This document shows, one piece after another, positions 14,944-22,690 of a stretch of DNA of 28,851 nucleotides (positions are counted from its first letter, which is position 1; each line of letters opens with the position of its first letter). This DNA comes from an uncultured Coriobacteriales bacterium (GTDB lineage: Bacteria; Actinomycetota; Coriobacteriia; Coriobacteriales; UMGS124): NCBI GenBank assembly GCA_934636245.1, contig CAKUAI010000031.1:1-28851 (forward strand), written 5' to 3'. The position numbers and the translations under genes were made by a program. Under the pieces are notes generated by a model. It saw nothing but the letters and a program-made list of their open reading frames with translations. It searched no databases and had not been told where the DNA came from.

Positions 14944-17007
14944 ATGTGCGATGCATGCAACGCTCTCAATGTCAGCCGTCGAAGGCTTTTGGAGGGGATG
15001 GCTCTGGCGGGCACCGGCGTGTTTGCCGCCACGGCGCCGCAGGGAGTTGCCCTTGCTCTCGACGGATTCGCGGGCTTGACCGACGAGGTCAAGGACGCCT
15101 CAGGCTTTACCGAGGCGGCAAATGCCGCATGGTACGAAAAGCTCGATTTTGAGGATCGCTCCGAATACGAGAACGCGACGCGCAATCTCATAGCCGCCCC
15201 CGACGCACTCGAGATATGCGATGACACGGGCCGTGTCATTTGGAGCCAAAAGGCCTACACGTTCGTGGAGGGGGCCGATGCCCCCGCCTCTGCGAACCCC
15301 AGCCTGTGGGAGAACACCCGGAACAACCACGTGTACGGTCTGTTCAAAGTCATTGACGGCATCTACCAGGTGCGCGGATACGACATGGCGAACCTTACGC
15401 TTATTGAGGGCCAGACGGGCTGGATTGTCATCGACACGCTCATGAGCGTGGAGTGCACCCGGGCGGCGATGGCCCTGGTTGAGGAACATCTGGGCGGGCA
15501 CCCCGTGAAGGCCGTCATCATCAGCCACCCTCACATCGACCACTATGGCGGCATCAAGGGCGTCGTGAGCGAAGAGGAGGCGGCCAAGGCGTCCATGAGC
15601 CTGGAAGAGCAGCTGGCTGGCGACAAGGTGCCCATCATCGTTCCGGAGCACTTCGAGGAGCATGCCGTGTCTGAGAACTCCTACGCCGGCAGGGCCATGG
15701 GTCGTCGCGCAGCGTACCAGTACGGCGCCTACCTGGAGAAAGGCCCGCAGGGCTCCCTTGCCATGGGCATCGGCGTCGGTCAGTCCCTGGGAACGACCTC
15801 GTACATTTCGCCCAGCCTCGAGATTGCGCAGGCCGGCACCGAGCTTGTGATAGACGGCGTCACCATACAGTTTCAGTTGACTCCCGGCACCGAGGCTCCC
15901 GCCGAGATGAACATGTGGTTCCCCGAGCTCAAGGCCCTTTGGGTCGCCGAGAACTGTTGCGGCACGCTCCACAACCTGTATACGTTGCGCGGCGCGCAGG
16001 TTCGCGACGGCAACGCCTGGGCCAAGTACATCATGGAGGCAGTGGGTTTGTACGGCTCTCAGGTGGAAGTGGCGTTCCAGAGCCACAACTGGCCCCATTG
16101 GGGCAACGAGGTCGTGAACGAGTATCTCGTGAACACCGCCGCCATGTATAAGTTCATCAACGACCAGGCACTGGCCATGCTCAACCAGGGCATGGTCTCA
16201 TCTGAAATCGCCGAGTCTATCGCACTGCCTGCCGAGCTTGAGAGGTGCTGGTACACCCGCCAGTACTATGGCACGGTCGCTCACAATGCCCGGGCCGTGT
16301 ACCAGCGCTATATGGGTTGGTACGACGCGAACCCGGTGCATCTGAACGACCTTGGGCCTGAGAAGTACGCTGCCAAGCTCGTCTCGTACTTGGGCGACCC
16401 GGCGGCGGTGTTGGAGCGCGCCCGTGCCGATTTCGAGCAGGGCGAGTACCAGTGGGTCGCGCAGATCACGAATACTCTCGTGTTTGCCGACCCTCAGAAC
16501 ACCGAGGCGCGCCTGCTGTGCGCCGACGCGCTCGAACAGCTGGGCTATCAGGCAGAGAGCGGCACGTGGCGCAACTGCTACCTCACGGCGGCCCTGGAGC
16601 TCAGGCACGGCAACCAGGCGCTCGTGCAGACAACCGTGAACAGCTCTTCAGACATGCGCAACAACATGGGAGCGGAGCTCATTCTCGACTACCTTGGCAT
16701 TGCATTGGACAAGACAGCACTCGCCGACAGGGACTTCAAGGTGAATGTGACCTGCACCGATACGGGCCAGACGTTTGTGCTGTGCTTTAAGAACGGCCCC
16801 ATGCTGCATACGGAGACCGCGCCGGTCGACGATGCCCTGTTGACGTTCGCCGGGCCAAAGAGCGGCTTGTTGGCCTTGATGGGAGGCGATGCGGCCGCCG
16901 TGCGCTCCGTCCTCGAGGTTACAGGCGACGAGGAGCTGTTTGGCGAACTTTGCCGCAGCTTCACTGCCCTCAACGGCGCCGGGTTGTTCAACATCATAGA
17001 GCCGTAG
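14944..17007 (+). CDS. Tat-exported alkyl-sulfatase-like metallo-hydrolase
   Basis: A 687-aa protein with a Tat signal (NVSRRRLLEG near residue 8, then an Ala/Gly-rich core). It has the architecture of the SDS hydrolase/alkylsulfatase family: a metallo-beta-lactamase domain with the two-zinc motif HPHIDH (195-200), the family block AENCCGTLHNLYTLRGA, and SHNWPHWGN; then a helical dimerisation domain (about 430-560) and an SCP2-like lipid-binding C-terminus. Length fits the family. Known members release sulfate from alkyl sulfates; here the substrate could be another sulfate ester. One oddity is Cys-Gly in place of the more usual Thr-His in the AENC..LHN block, which may affect activity. I chose the ATG at 14944 (AAGGAG 6 nt upstream, then the Tat signal) over a start 25 codons upstream. 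Preceded by a large palindrome; ends in a GC-rich hairpin. Confidence 0.85.
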   Translation: MCDACNALNVSRRRLLEGMALAGTGVFAATAPQGVALALDGFAGLTDEVKDASGFTEAANAAWYEKLDFEDRSEYENATRNLIAAPDALEICDDTGRVIWSQKAYTFVEGADAPASANPSLWENTRNNHVYGLFKVIDGIYQVRGYDMANLTLIEGQTGWIVIDTLMSVECTRAAMALVEEHLGGHPVKAVIISHPHIDHYGGIKGVVSEEEAAKASMSLEEQLAGDKVPIIVPEHFEEHAVSENSYAGRAMGRRAAYQYGAYLEKGPQGSLAMGIGVGQSLGTTSYISPSLEIAQAGTELVIDGVTIQFQLTPGTEAPAEMNMWFPELKALWVAENCCGTLHNLYTLRGAQVRDGNAWAKYIMEAVGLYGSQVEVAFQSHNWPHWGNEVVNEYLVNTAAMYKFINDQALAMLNQGMVSSEIAESIALPAELERCWYTRQYYGTVAHNARAVYQRYMGWYDANPVHLNDLGPEKYAAKLVSYLGDPAAVLERARADFEQGEYQWVAQITNTLVFADPQNTEARLLCADALEQLGYQAESGTWRNCYLTAALELRHGNQALVQTTVNSSSDMRNNMGAELILDYLGIALDKTALADRDFKVNVTCTDTGQTFVLCFKNGPMLHTETAPVDDALLTFAGPKSGLLALMGGDAAAVRSVLEVTGDEELFGELCRSFTALNGAGLFNIIEP

Positions 17008-17061
17008 CGCGACAGTAGTTTGTTCTCGTGGGGATTGCTTCGCGCGTCGAGAGGCGCAAGC

Positions 17062-17099
17062 GGGCCCCGCCGGGGGACGGGAGTCTTCCGGCGGGGCCC
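17062..17099. terminator. GC-rich terminator between convergent genes
   Basis: GGGCCCCGCCGG (17062-17073) pairs perfectly with CCGGCGGGGCCC (17088-17099), a 12-bp stem with a 14-nt loop, between the plus-strand gene ending at 17007 and the minus-strand gene ending at 17154. It lacks a T-run and could act on both strands. Confidence 0.6.
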
Positions 17100-17153
17100 T
17101 GTGCACATGCCCTTCGGCGTCTGCGTGTGCACCCGCAGTCGCCAGTGGGGGTC

Positions 17154-19940
17154 CTACTTCGGCGCGGGGGCGTCGGCAGGGGCGTCGCCTGCGGGGGCGC
17201 CATCTGCAGGCGCGCCGCCCTCAGCCGCACCGCCCTCAGCAGGCGCGCCCTCAGCAGGCGCACCGCCCTCGGGCGCAGCGCCCTGCTCGCCTGCGGGGGC
17301 GCCGGCGGCGGGCTGCGACCTTGCCTCCACGGCGGGGTGCTCGACCGCGCACTTCACCACGGTGAGCGTGCCGTACTCCTCGCCCGTCTCCATCACGGCA
17401 CCCGGAATCTCAACCGCGGCGCCGCTCTCGTCCACCACGGAGCCGAAGATCGTGAGCGTGGCGCTTTCTGCCACCGTGGCGCCCAGCGTGCCGTCGGGCG
17501 TGGCGATGGTGTTCTCACCGTATAGCTTGAAGGTGAGCTGGCCGTTGAAACGTGCCTGGTAGGCATCCACATCAGCCGGGTCGACGGAGGCAAGCGTGAT
17601 AGCGTTGACGCTGTCGTAGCCGTCGACGCGTGCCAGCTGCGTGCCGGCCGTCATGTCAATCTGGCTGTCCACGAGCGTGACGATGGCGCGCTCGCCCTTG
17701 GTGGAGCTGGCGAAGGCGTCGCCCGAGCACTCCACGCTGGAGTTGACCACGGTCATGGCTGCGACGTCGGTCACCAGCGAGGTGGTGTTCTGGAACTCGG
17801 CGCAGCCGCCCGTCACCTTGGAGTTCTCGAAGTACAGGGACGCGAAGCCGTTGCCGCCCAGGCTCTTGCCGTAGACGGAGTTCTTGACGATGAGGGTGGT
17901 GGGCTCGTCGGTCACGCAGTCGCCGGTGGCAACGCAGTCCTCAAACACCTGGTAGCCGCCCCAGAAGTCGGAGCTGAACACGCGGCCCGTACCAAAGGCG
18001 GCCGAATCGGTGTAATGGTAGGAGCCGTTGTAGAGAATGTTGGAGAGGTGCTGCTCGCTGGAGTAGGCCACTGCGTTGGCGACGCTCACGCTTGCGCCGA
18101 AGCCGCAGTACACCGCGCCCGCCATGGTGCCGGCCGGGTACGCCGAGCCCGTTGCCTCGCCGTCGACGACCAGGCGGCCGTCGGTGCTGGCGAGCTTGAC
18201 GTGGGAGTCCTTGCCCCACACGGCCATGGCCGAGCCGATGCCGTAGCGGTAGAAGGCGTTACGGGCCGACGCGTTGTACACCAGGCCGTCGCCCTCGGTC
18301 GCCGCCTCGGCGCCGTCACGGGCGGTGTTGGGGTCGGTCGCGCCCACGATGACGCTGGCCGCGTCGTCGGCGTTGCCGGCAAGCGAGACGGTGTTGTCGC
18401 AGATCTCAAGTGTGCCGTTGATGTCGTCGACAAGCAGGGCGGCGTTCTTCTCGGAGACAAGCGATGCGGGAACGTCGGCCACGGCGCCGCTCATGACAAC
18501 GGTGTCGCCGTACTCGGGGCCGAAGAACTGCGCGATGTCGGAGGTGGCGGAGCCAACCTGCTCGGCCCAGGCGGCGTCGGGCGCGGTGCGCGACTTCACA
18601 AAGCCGCTCACGGTGTAGAGCAGGCGGATGCAGTCGAGCTTGCCCATGGGCTCGTCCATGGCCGCGACGGCGGCCTCGCCCTTGTCGTCGGCGCCTTCGA
18701 GCACCTGGGCGACTGCGGCGACCTTGGCCTCGTTGGTGTAGTCGGCCGGTGCCTCGACGGCTGCACCGTCGTAGTCGGCCGCGGCCTGGGCGAGCTGGGC
18801 TGCGGCGGCAAGGCCGTCGTCGTTCTTCATCGTCCAGGCAGACTGCAGCGCGTTGTACAGGCCCACGCGGGCAAACTTGCCGGTTACCTGGGCACCCGTG
18901 CCGAGCATGGTCGTGTCGGTGTCGATGTTGGTGAGCAGGTAGAAGCCGGGGTAGTCGCCCGTGGCGCCCGAGTCCTTCACGTCGGTCATCTTGGTGTAGA
19001 TGCCGTTCCACACGCCCACCTGCAGCGTGGCGCTCACCGAGTCGGAGTAGGGGTCGTTGGAGAACATGGCACCCGAGAAGTCGGCGGCGTCCACGTAGTC
19101 CTTGGCGAAGGTCACCTGGTCGCACACGATTTGGAAGAGGCGGTAGAGGGCCACGGCGTACTCGAAGCCGTACATCTTCTCGCCGAACTCGGTGAGCGTG
19201 TCGCCGGCGTTGGTCACGCCGCTCGAGAGGAACCAGTCGACGGCGGCTGCGTCGTCGCCCTCGATGCCGTAGTCGGCAGCCGTGCGGATCATGCGGTTGC
19301 CGCCGACATAGACTGCGCCGGCCGCGTTGACGGCGTCGACGGTGGCGGTGTAGTCGCCCTGGGCCATGTTGGGCGCGTACCTGCTGAGCTCAAGGCTCGC
19401 CCCGTTAGCCAGGGTGAGGGCCGCGTCGGTGAGGTACTCGTCGTTCACAACATAGACGACGGTGGTGTAGGCGTCCTCGCCGGTGGTGAGGTAGTAGGCG
19501 ACGTTGCCGAAGTTGGAGACGCCCTCCAGGGTGAACGTGCCGTCTGCAACGCTGGCGGTCACGCCGTCGGCTATCTGGGTCTTCGCGGCGTCGAGATAGA
19601 CATCGATCGCGCCGTCAAAGGGCGCGGGGGCAAAGCGCACGCCGTCGCCCTCGCCGTAGGCGCCGAAGCACTCGCACGACACGGTACTGTCCGTCACTTC
19701 GCCTTGGCTGGCGACAAAGACGTACTGCTTGAGGGCGAGCATACCGGTGAGGTCGATGGGGTCGGCGCTGCCCATGCCGCCAGGGCCGCCGGCACCGGGT
19801 GCGCCACCTTCACCGGGACCGGCGGCGTCCGGGGCGCCGCCCGGGGCCGCGGCGTCGGCGAGTGCCGTGCCGGCGGCCAATGCGCACGTCGCGAGCGACG
19901 CGCCAACAACGAACGAGCGACGGGTCAAGTTCTTGATCAT
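17154..19940 (-). CDS. Large Tat-exported protein, probable beta-helix, with low-complexity tail
   Basis: A 928-aa exported protein of unknown function. The N-terminus MIKNLTRRSFVVGASLA is a Tat signal. A Gly/Ala/Pro-rich linker follows (about 30-58). Residues 60-500 are mixed; the C-terminal half (about 500-860) is rich in short repeating strands with Val/Asn/Gly and phrases such as VVNSSVECSGDAF, TLVDSQIDMTAG and LIVKNSVYGKSLGG, as in right-handed parallel beta-helix proteins of the pectate-lyase type. Cys residues are scattered. The last 55 residues are an Ala/Gly/Pro/Glu/Asp repeat (units like EGGAPAEGAPA) ending in APAPK, resembling the end of the neighbouring FAD reductase. The ATG at 19940 has AAGGGG upstream. 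It may bind or act on polysaccharide, or be a cell-surface partner of the reductase; both are guesses. Confidence 0.75.
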   Translation of the reverse strand: MIKNLTRRSFVVGASLATCALAAGTALADAAAPGGAPDAAGPGEGGAPGAGGPGGMGSADPIDLTGMLALKQYVFVASQGEVTDSTVSCECFGAYGEGDGVRFAPAPFDGAIDVYLDAAKTQIADGVTASVADGTFTLEGVSNFGNVAYYLTTGEDAYTTVVYVVNDEYLTDAALTLANGASLELSRYAPNMAQGDYTATVDAVNAAGAVYVGGNRMIRTAADYGIEGDDAAAVDWFLSSGVTNAGDTLTEFGEKMYGFEYAVALYRLFQIVCDQVTFAKDYVDAADFSGAMFSNDPYSDSVSATLQVGVWNGIYTKMTDVKDSGATGDYPGFYLLTNIDTDTTMLGTGAQVTGKFARVGLYNALQSAWTMKNDDGLAAAAQLAQAAADYDGAAVEAPADYTNEAKVAAVAQVLEGADDKGEAAVAAMDEPMGKLDCIRLLYTVSGFVKSRTAPDAAWAEQVGSATSDIAQFFGPEYGDTVVMSGAVADVPASLVSEKNAALLVDDINGTLEICDNTVSLAGNADDAASVIVGATDPNTARDGAEAATEGDGLVYNASARNAFYRYGIGSAMAVWGKDSHVKLASTDGRLVVDGEATGSAYPAGTMAGAVYCGFGASVSVANAVAYSSEQHLSNILYNGSYHYTDSAAFGTGRVFSSDFWGGYQVFEDCVATGDCVTDEPTTLIVKNSVYGKSLGGNGFASLYFENSKVTGGCAEFQNTTSLVTDVAAMTVVNSSVECSGDAFASSTKGERAIVTLVDSQIDMTAGTQLARVDGYDSVNAITLASVDPADVDAYQARFNGQLTFKLYGENTIATPDGTLGATVAESATLTIFGSVVDESGAAVEIPGAVMETGEEYGTLTVVKCAVEHPAVEARSQPAAGAPAGEQGAAPEGGAPAEGAPAEGGAAEGGAPADGAPAGDAPADAPAPK

Positions 19941-20070
19941 GTCTTACCCCTTGTTCTCGAACGATTCTTCATGCGCCTCGGCTAGATGCAGGCTGTGTCT
20001 GCGGCGCGGGTGCGCATGCGCGAGGGGTCGCCTCGCACGCTCTCGACTCTACGGCGGGCTTTCTGCTGCC

Positions 20071-20150
20071 CACAATCGCCCCTTTGGTGCGAAATCCAAG
20101 TGCGTTCAGGATTGTGTGTAAACCGTGGTGAAGTCTTCGCACCAAAGGGG
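20071..20150. promoter_or_regulatory. Interleaved inverted repeats with pseudoknot-type order
   Basis: CCCCTTTGGTGCGAA (20079-20093) is perfectly complementary to TTCGCACCAAAGGGG (20136-20150). A second pair, CACAATC (20071-20077) with GATTGTG (20110-20116), is interleaved with it in the order a-b-a'-b', the layout of an H-type pseudoknot if transcribed. It lies in the 668-bp space between two divergent exported-protein genes (starts at 19940 and 20609), about 130 bp from the first. It may be a structured leader or a double operator. I support no gene in 19941-20608. Confidence 0.55.
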
Positions 20151-20448
20151 TTAGGGGCGAGTAACACGCGAGAGGGGCTGGGCGGACGCAAAAGCATGCA
20201 CGTGCTTGGCCTGTAAACACGCGCTGAAGTGGCGAGCGCTCATGGGCAAGCGCATCTGCCGTGCGCTTGCGTGCGGGGGTTATGCCGGGTGCCTTGCGGC
20301 GCTTATGGCCGGGCACACTTGCTGCGCGATTGCTGTCGTGGGAATTTCTCAAGCAAGCAAAACAGGTTCGTTTGTGCCCGCCACGCATGCGGAAAGGCAG
20401 GGGTCGAATCTCTAACTCGCTGCTCCCAGGTTTAATCCACCATTCTGC

Positions 20449-20477
20449 TTGACAACTTTTTTATCGCAATCTACCAG
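20449..20477 (+). promoter_or_regulatory. Possible promoter of the FAD reductase gene
   Basis: A consensus TTGACA (20449-20454) is followed after 17 bp by TACCAG (20472-20477), which matches a -10 only in part. It would give a leader of about 125 nt before the ATG at 20609. The -35 is strong, the -10 weak. Confidence 0.4.
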
Positions 20478-20608
20478 CCATTTTATAGGAATCACCCGTT
20501 TGGGGATTATGCGCTGCGGCCTGTGTCGCGCTAGATTTTCAGGCGTTGTGTACCTGCGCGCCACCGGATTTAAGGGACCGGGGCGCCCCACGAGATAGGA
20601 GCACACGT

Positions 20609-22360
20609 ATGGCTGAAATGACTCGTCGTTCGTTCTTCGGCGTTGCCGCAGCGGCTGGCGCGATGGCTGCCATGCCCGCAATCGCAAGCGCCGATGAGGC
20701 CGCCGAGGGCGTCACGGTCGGCACGCCGGTCGACGCCCCTGCCAACACCGAGGACGCCGACATCGTTGTCGTCGGCTCGGGCATCGGCGGTTTCTTCGCC
20801 TCCATGATCGCCAAGGAGCAGGCTCCCGACGCCGTCGTCGTCATGCTCGAGAAGAACGCCACGCTGGGTGGTTCCACCAACTACGCCGAGTGCAATGGTC
20901 CGCAGAGGAACCAGGATGAGGACGCCGCGCGCCTGTCCGGCTACAAGTCGGCCGCCAACACCAACTTCATCGCCAACTCCATCCTTCACTATGAGCGCGT
21001 GAAGGAGGCCGGCAGCAACGCCGACTGGCTGTTCGGCAAGCACGGCTGCGGCTACTACCAGGCCGGCGTCACCTTCTACGAGGGCGGCAACGGCACCTCG
21101 GCCATCGAGAAGCTGACCCCCATCGCCACCGACGAGGGCGTCGACATCCGCACCAACGCCCGCGCCTTCGCGCTCGTGCTCGCCGACCCCTACACCGTGA
21201 CCGGCGTGCAGTACGTAGACGAGGCCGGCGCCGTGACGCAGATCAACGCCAAGGCCGTCGTGCTCGCCACGGGCGGCATGTCCACCAACAAGGAGCTGCT
21301 CGCCCAGTACTCCAGCCAGGACATGTCCAAGATCATCGGCTGGGGCGAGGGCCAGGACGGCGACGGTCAGCTCATGGCCGAGCAGACCGCCCACGGCCGC
21401 GCCAACCACCTGACGGTCGCGTCCCTCTTCAACAACGTGGGTAACGGCGACGAGTCGCTTGCCTACAGCTCGCCGCTCGGCGTGGCTGCGACCATGCAGT
21501 ACTCCGATCTCTTCGTCAACGAGTACGGCATCCGCTTCTGCGACGAGTCGGCCGGCGGTAGCCTGGGCACCTCCCAGTCGGGTAAGCTCATCGAGAGCCA
21601 GGGCTACGTCTTCTCTATCATGGACTCCTCGATGAAGGAGAAGTACGAGGCCGGCGGATGCAGCCGTCACTACTCCGGCTTCGCCGACGCCTGCGTGGGC
21701 AGCCCCATCGACCTGACCAGCGAGATTGAGGAGAACGCCGACAAGGACTACATCCTCTCCGCCGACACGCTCGAGGAACTCGCCGACAAGCTGGCCGAGA
21801 AGGTCCCGACCTTCGTGAAGGAAGACTTCCTGGCTGAGATCGAGCGCTACAACGGTTTCTGCGCCTCCGGCACCGACGAGGAGTACGGCAAGGGCGCCGA
21901 CTACCTGTGGGCCTGCGAGACCGGCCCCTTCTACGCCTTCCAGTGCTGCTCGGGCATGCTGAACACCTGCGGCGGCATCCGCATCGACCGTAACGCCGAG
22001 GTCTGCGACGACCGTGGCAAGCCGATTGCTGGCCTGTTCGCCGCCGGCGTGTGCACGAGCGGTTGGGACGGCGAGGTCTACGGCGGCGGCACCTGCCAGA
22101 CCGTGGGCATGTGGGCCGGCTCCAAGGCTGCCCGCTACATCGTTGAGAACATCCTGGGCGGCACCGTCGCCGAAGACTGGATGGGCGATGTGAGCCTGCA
22201 GGATCAGGCCGGCGGCCCTGGCGGCGGCGACGCTGCCAAGGGCGGCGAGGCTGCCCTGGGCGACGCCTTCGAGGGCGGCGAGGCCCCTGCTGGTGACGCT
22301 CCTGCCGAAGGCGGCGAGGCCCCCGCTGGTGACGCTCCCGCCGAAGCGCCCGCGAAGTAG
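20609..22360 (+). CDS. Tat-exported FAD-dependent reductase of the fumarate reductase family
   Basis: A 583-aa flavoprotein. A Tat signal (MTRRSFFG, 4-11) and Ala-rich core end near ASADEA. The FAD-binding fold is clear: DIVVVGSGIGG (51-61), LEKNATLGGSTNYAECNG, an ATGG segment near 220, and the C-terminal GLFAAGVCTSGWDGEVYGGGTCQTVGMWAG typical of fumarate/urocanate reductase-like enzymes. It lacks the heme and covalent-FMN domains found fused in flavocytochrome c, so electrons must come from a separate donor. Such single-domain enzymes are much expanded in Coriobacteriia and reduce varied C=C or other acceptors; the substrate here is not predictable. The end carries two tandem GGEAPAGDAPAE units and APAK. 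The ATG at 20609 has AGGAG upstream and starts the Tat signal. A 49-codon-longer region upstream is not coding. Confidence 0.88.
   Translation: MAEMTRRSFFGVAAAAGAMAAMPAIASADEAAEGVTVGTPVDAPANTEDADIVVVGSGIGGFFASMIAKEQAPDAVVVMLEKNATLGGSTNYAECNGPQRNQDEDAARLSGYKSAANTNFIANSILHYERVKEAGSNADWLFGKHGCGYYQAGVTFYEGGNGTSAIEKLTPIATDEGVDIRTNARAFALVLADPYTVTGVQYVDEAGAVTQINAKAVVLATGGMSTNKELLAQYSSQDMSKIIGWGEGQDGDGQLMAEQTAHGRANHLTVASLFNNVGNGDESLAYSSPLGVAATMQYSDLFVNEYGIRFCDESAGGSLGTSQSGKLIESQGYVFSIMDSSMKEKYEAGGCSRHYSGFADACVGSPIDLTSEIEENADKDYILSADTLEELADKLAEKVPTFVKEDFLAEIERYNGFCASGTDEEYGKGADYLWACETGPFYAFQCCSGMLNTCGGIRIDRNAEVCDDRGKPIAGLFAAGVCTSGWDGEVYGGGTCQTVGMWAGSKAARYIVENILGGTVAEDWMGDVSLQDQAGGPGGGDAAKGGEAALGDAFEGGEAPAGDAPAEGGEAPAGDAPAEAPAK
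22274..22345 (+). repeat. 36-bp tandem repeat, two copies, in the reductase tail
   Basis: Units 22274-22309 and 22310-22345 differ only at a few third positions and each encodes GGEAPAGDAPAE. They lie at the end of the FAD reductase gene. Such in-frame units can expand or contract by slippage, changing the length of the tail. Confidence 0.85.
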
Positions 22361-22512
22361 TTTGGACGGCATGCCCGCCGAGGGTTGCAGGCCTTCCCTG
22401 ACGGCGCCTCTTCCGGAGTGTCCAGCAAGCGGGTGCCCGTCAGGACGACGAGTCATTCTCGGGTGAGACCCCTCGTAGGGCGGACCGGCGACCTATCAAT
22501 CAGTGCATGACA

Positions 22513-22558
22513 AGAGGCTCTGGAGCTACCTCAGCTCCGGAGCCTCTTTCTTTGTTTT
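22513..22558 (+). terminator. Intrinsic terminator after the FAD reductase region
   Basis: AGAGGCTCTGGAGCT (22513-22527) pairs with AGCTCCGGAGCCTCT (22533-22547) with a single G-U pair, followed by TTCTTTGTTTT. This is a classical strong terminator, about 150 bp after the reductase stop. The segment 22361-22512 holds no gene I support. Confidence 0.9.
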
Positions 22559-22690
22559 CAGCTTGGCAAATCCCGATAAGAGCGGGTCTTGCCCGTGTTG
22601 ACGCGGTGATAGAATTCCCGGGGAACGAGGACGGCTGCAGGCCGGCGTGGCGTGCGGTTCGGCCTAGGACCCAACGACAGGAGGTATGCC

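Noticed and set aside
18015..19985. 656-codon plus-strand open frame opposite the 928-aa exported protein
   Set aside because: Shadow of a GC-rich gene; dominated by Val/Gly/His/Arg with no ribosome site or domain, while the minus strand has a Tat signal and ribosome site.
20570..22456. 628-codon minus-strand open frame opposite the FAD reductase
   Set aside because: Same shadow effect; the plus strand has clear FAD-binding motifs, Tat signal and ribosome site.
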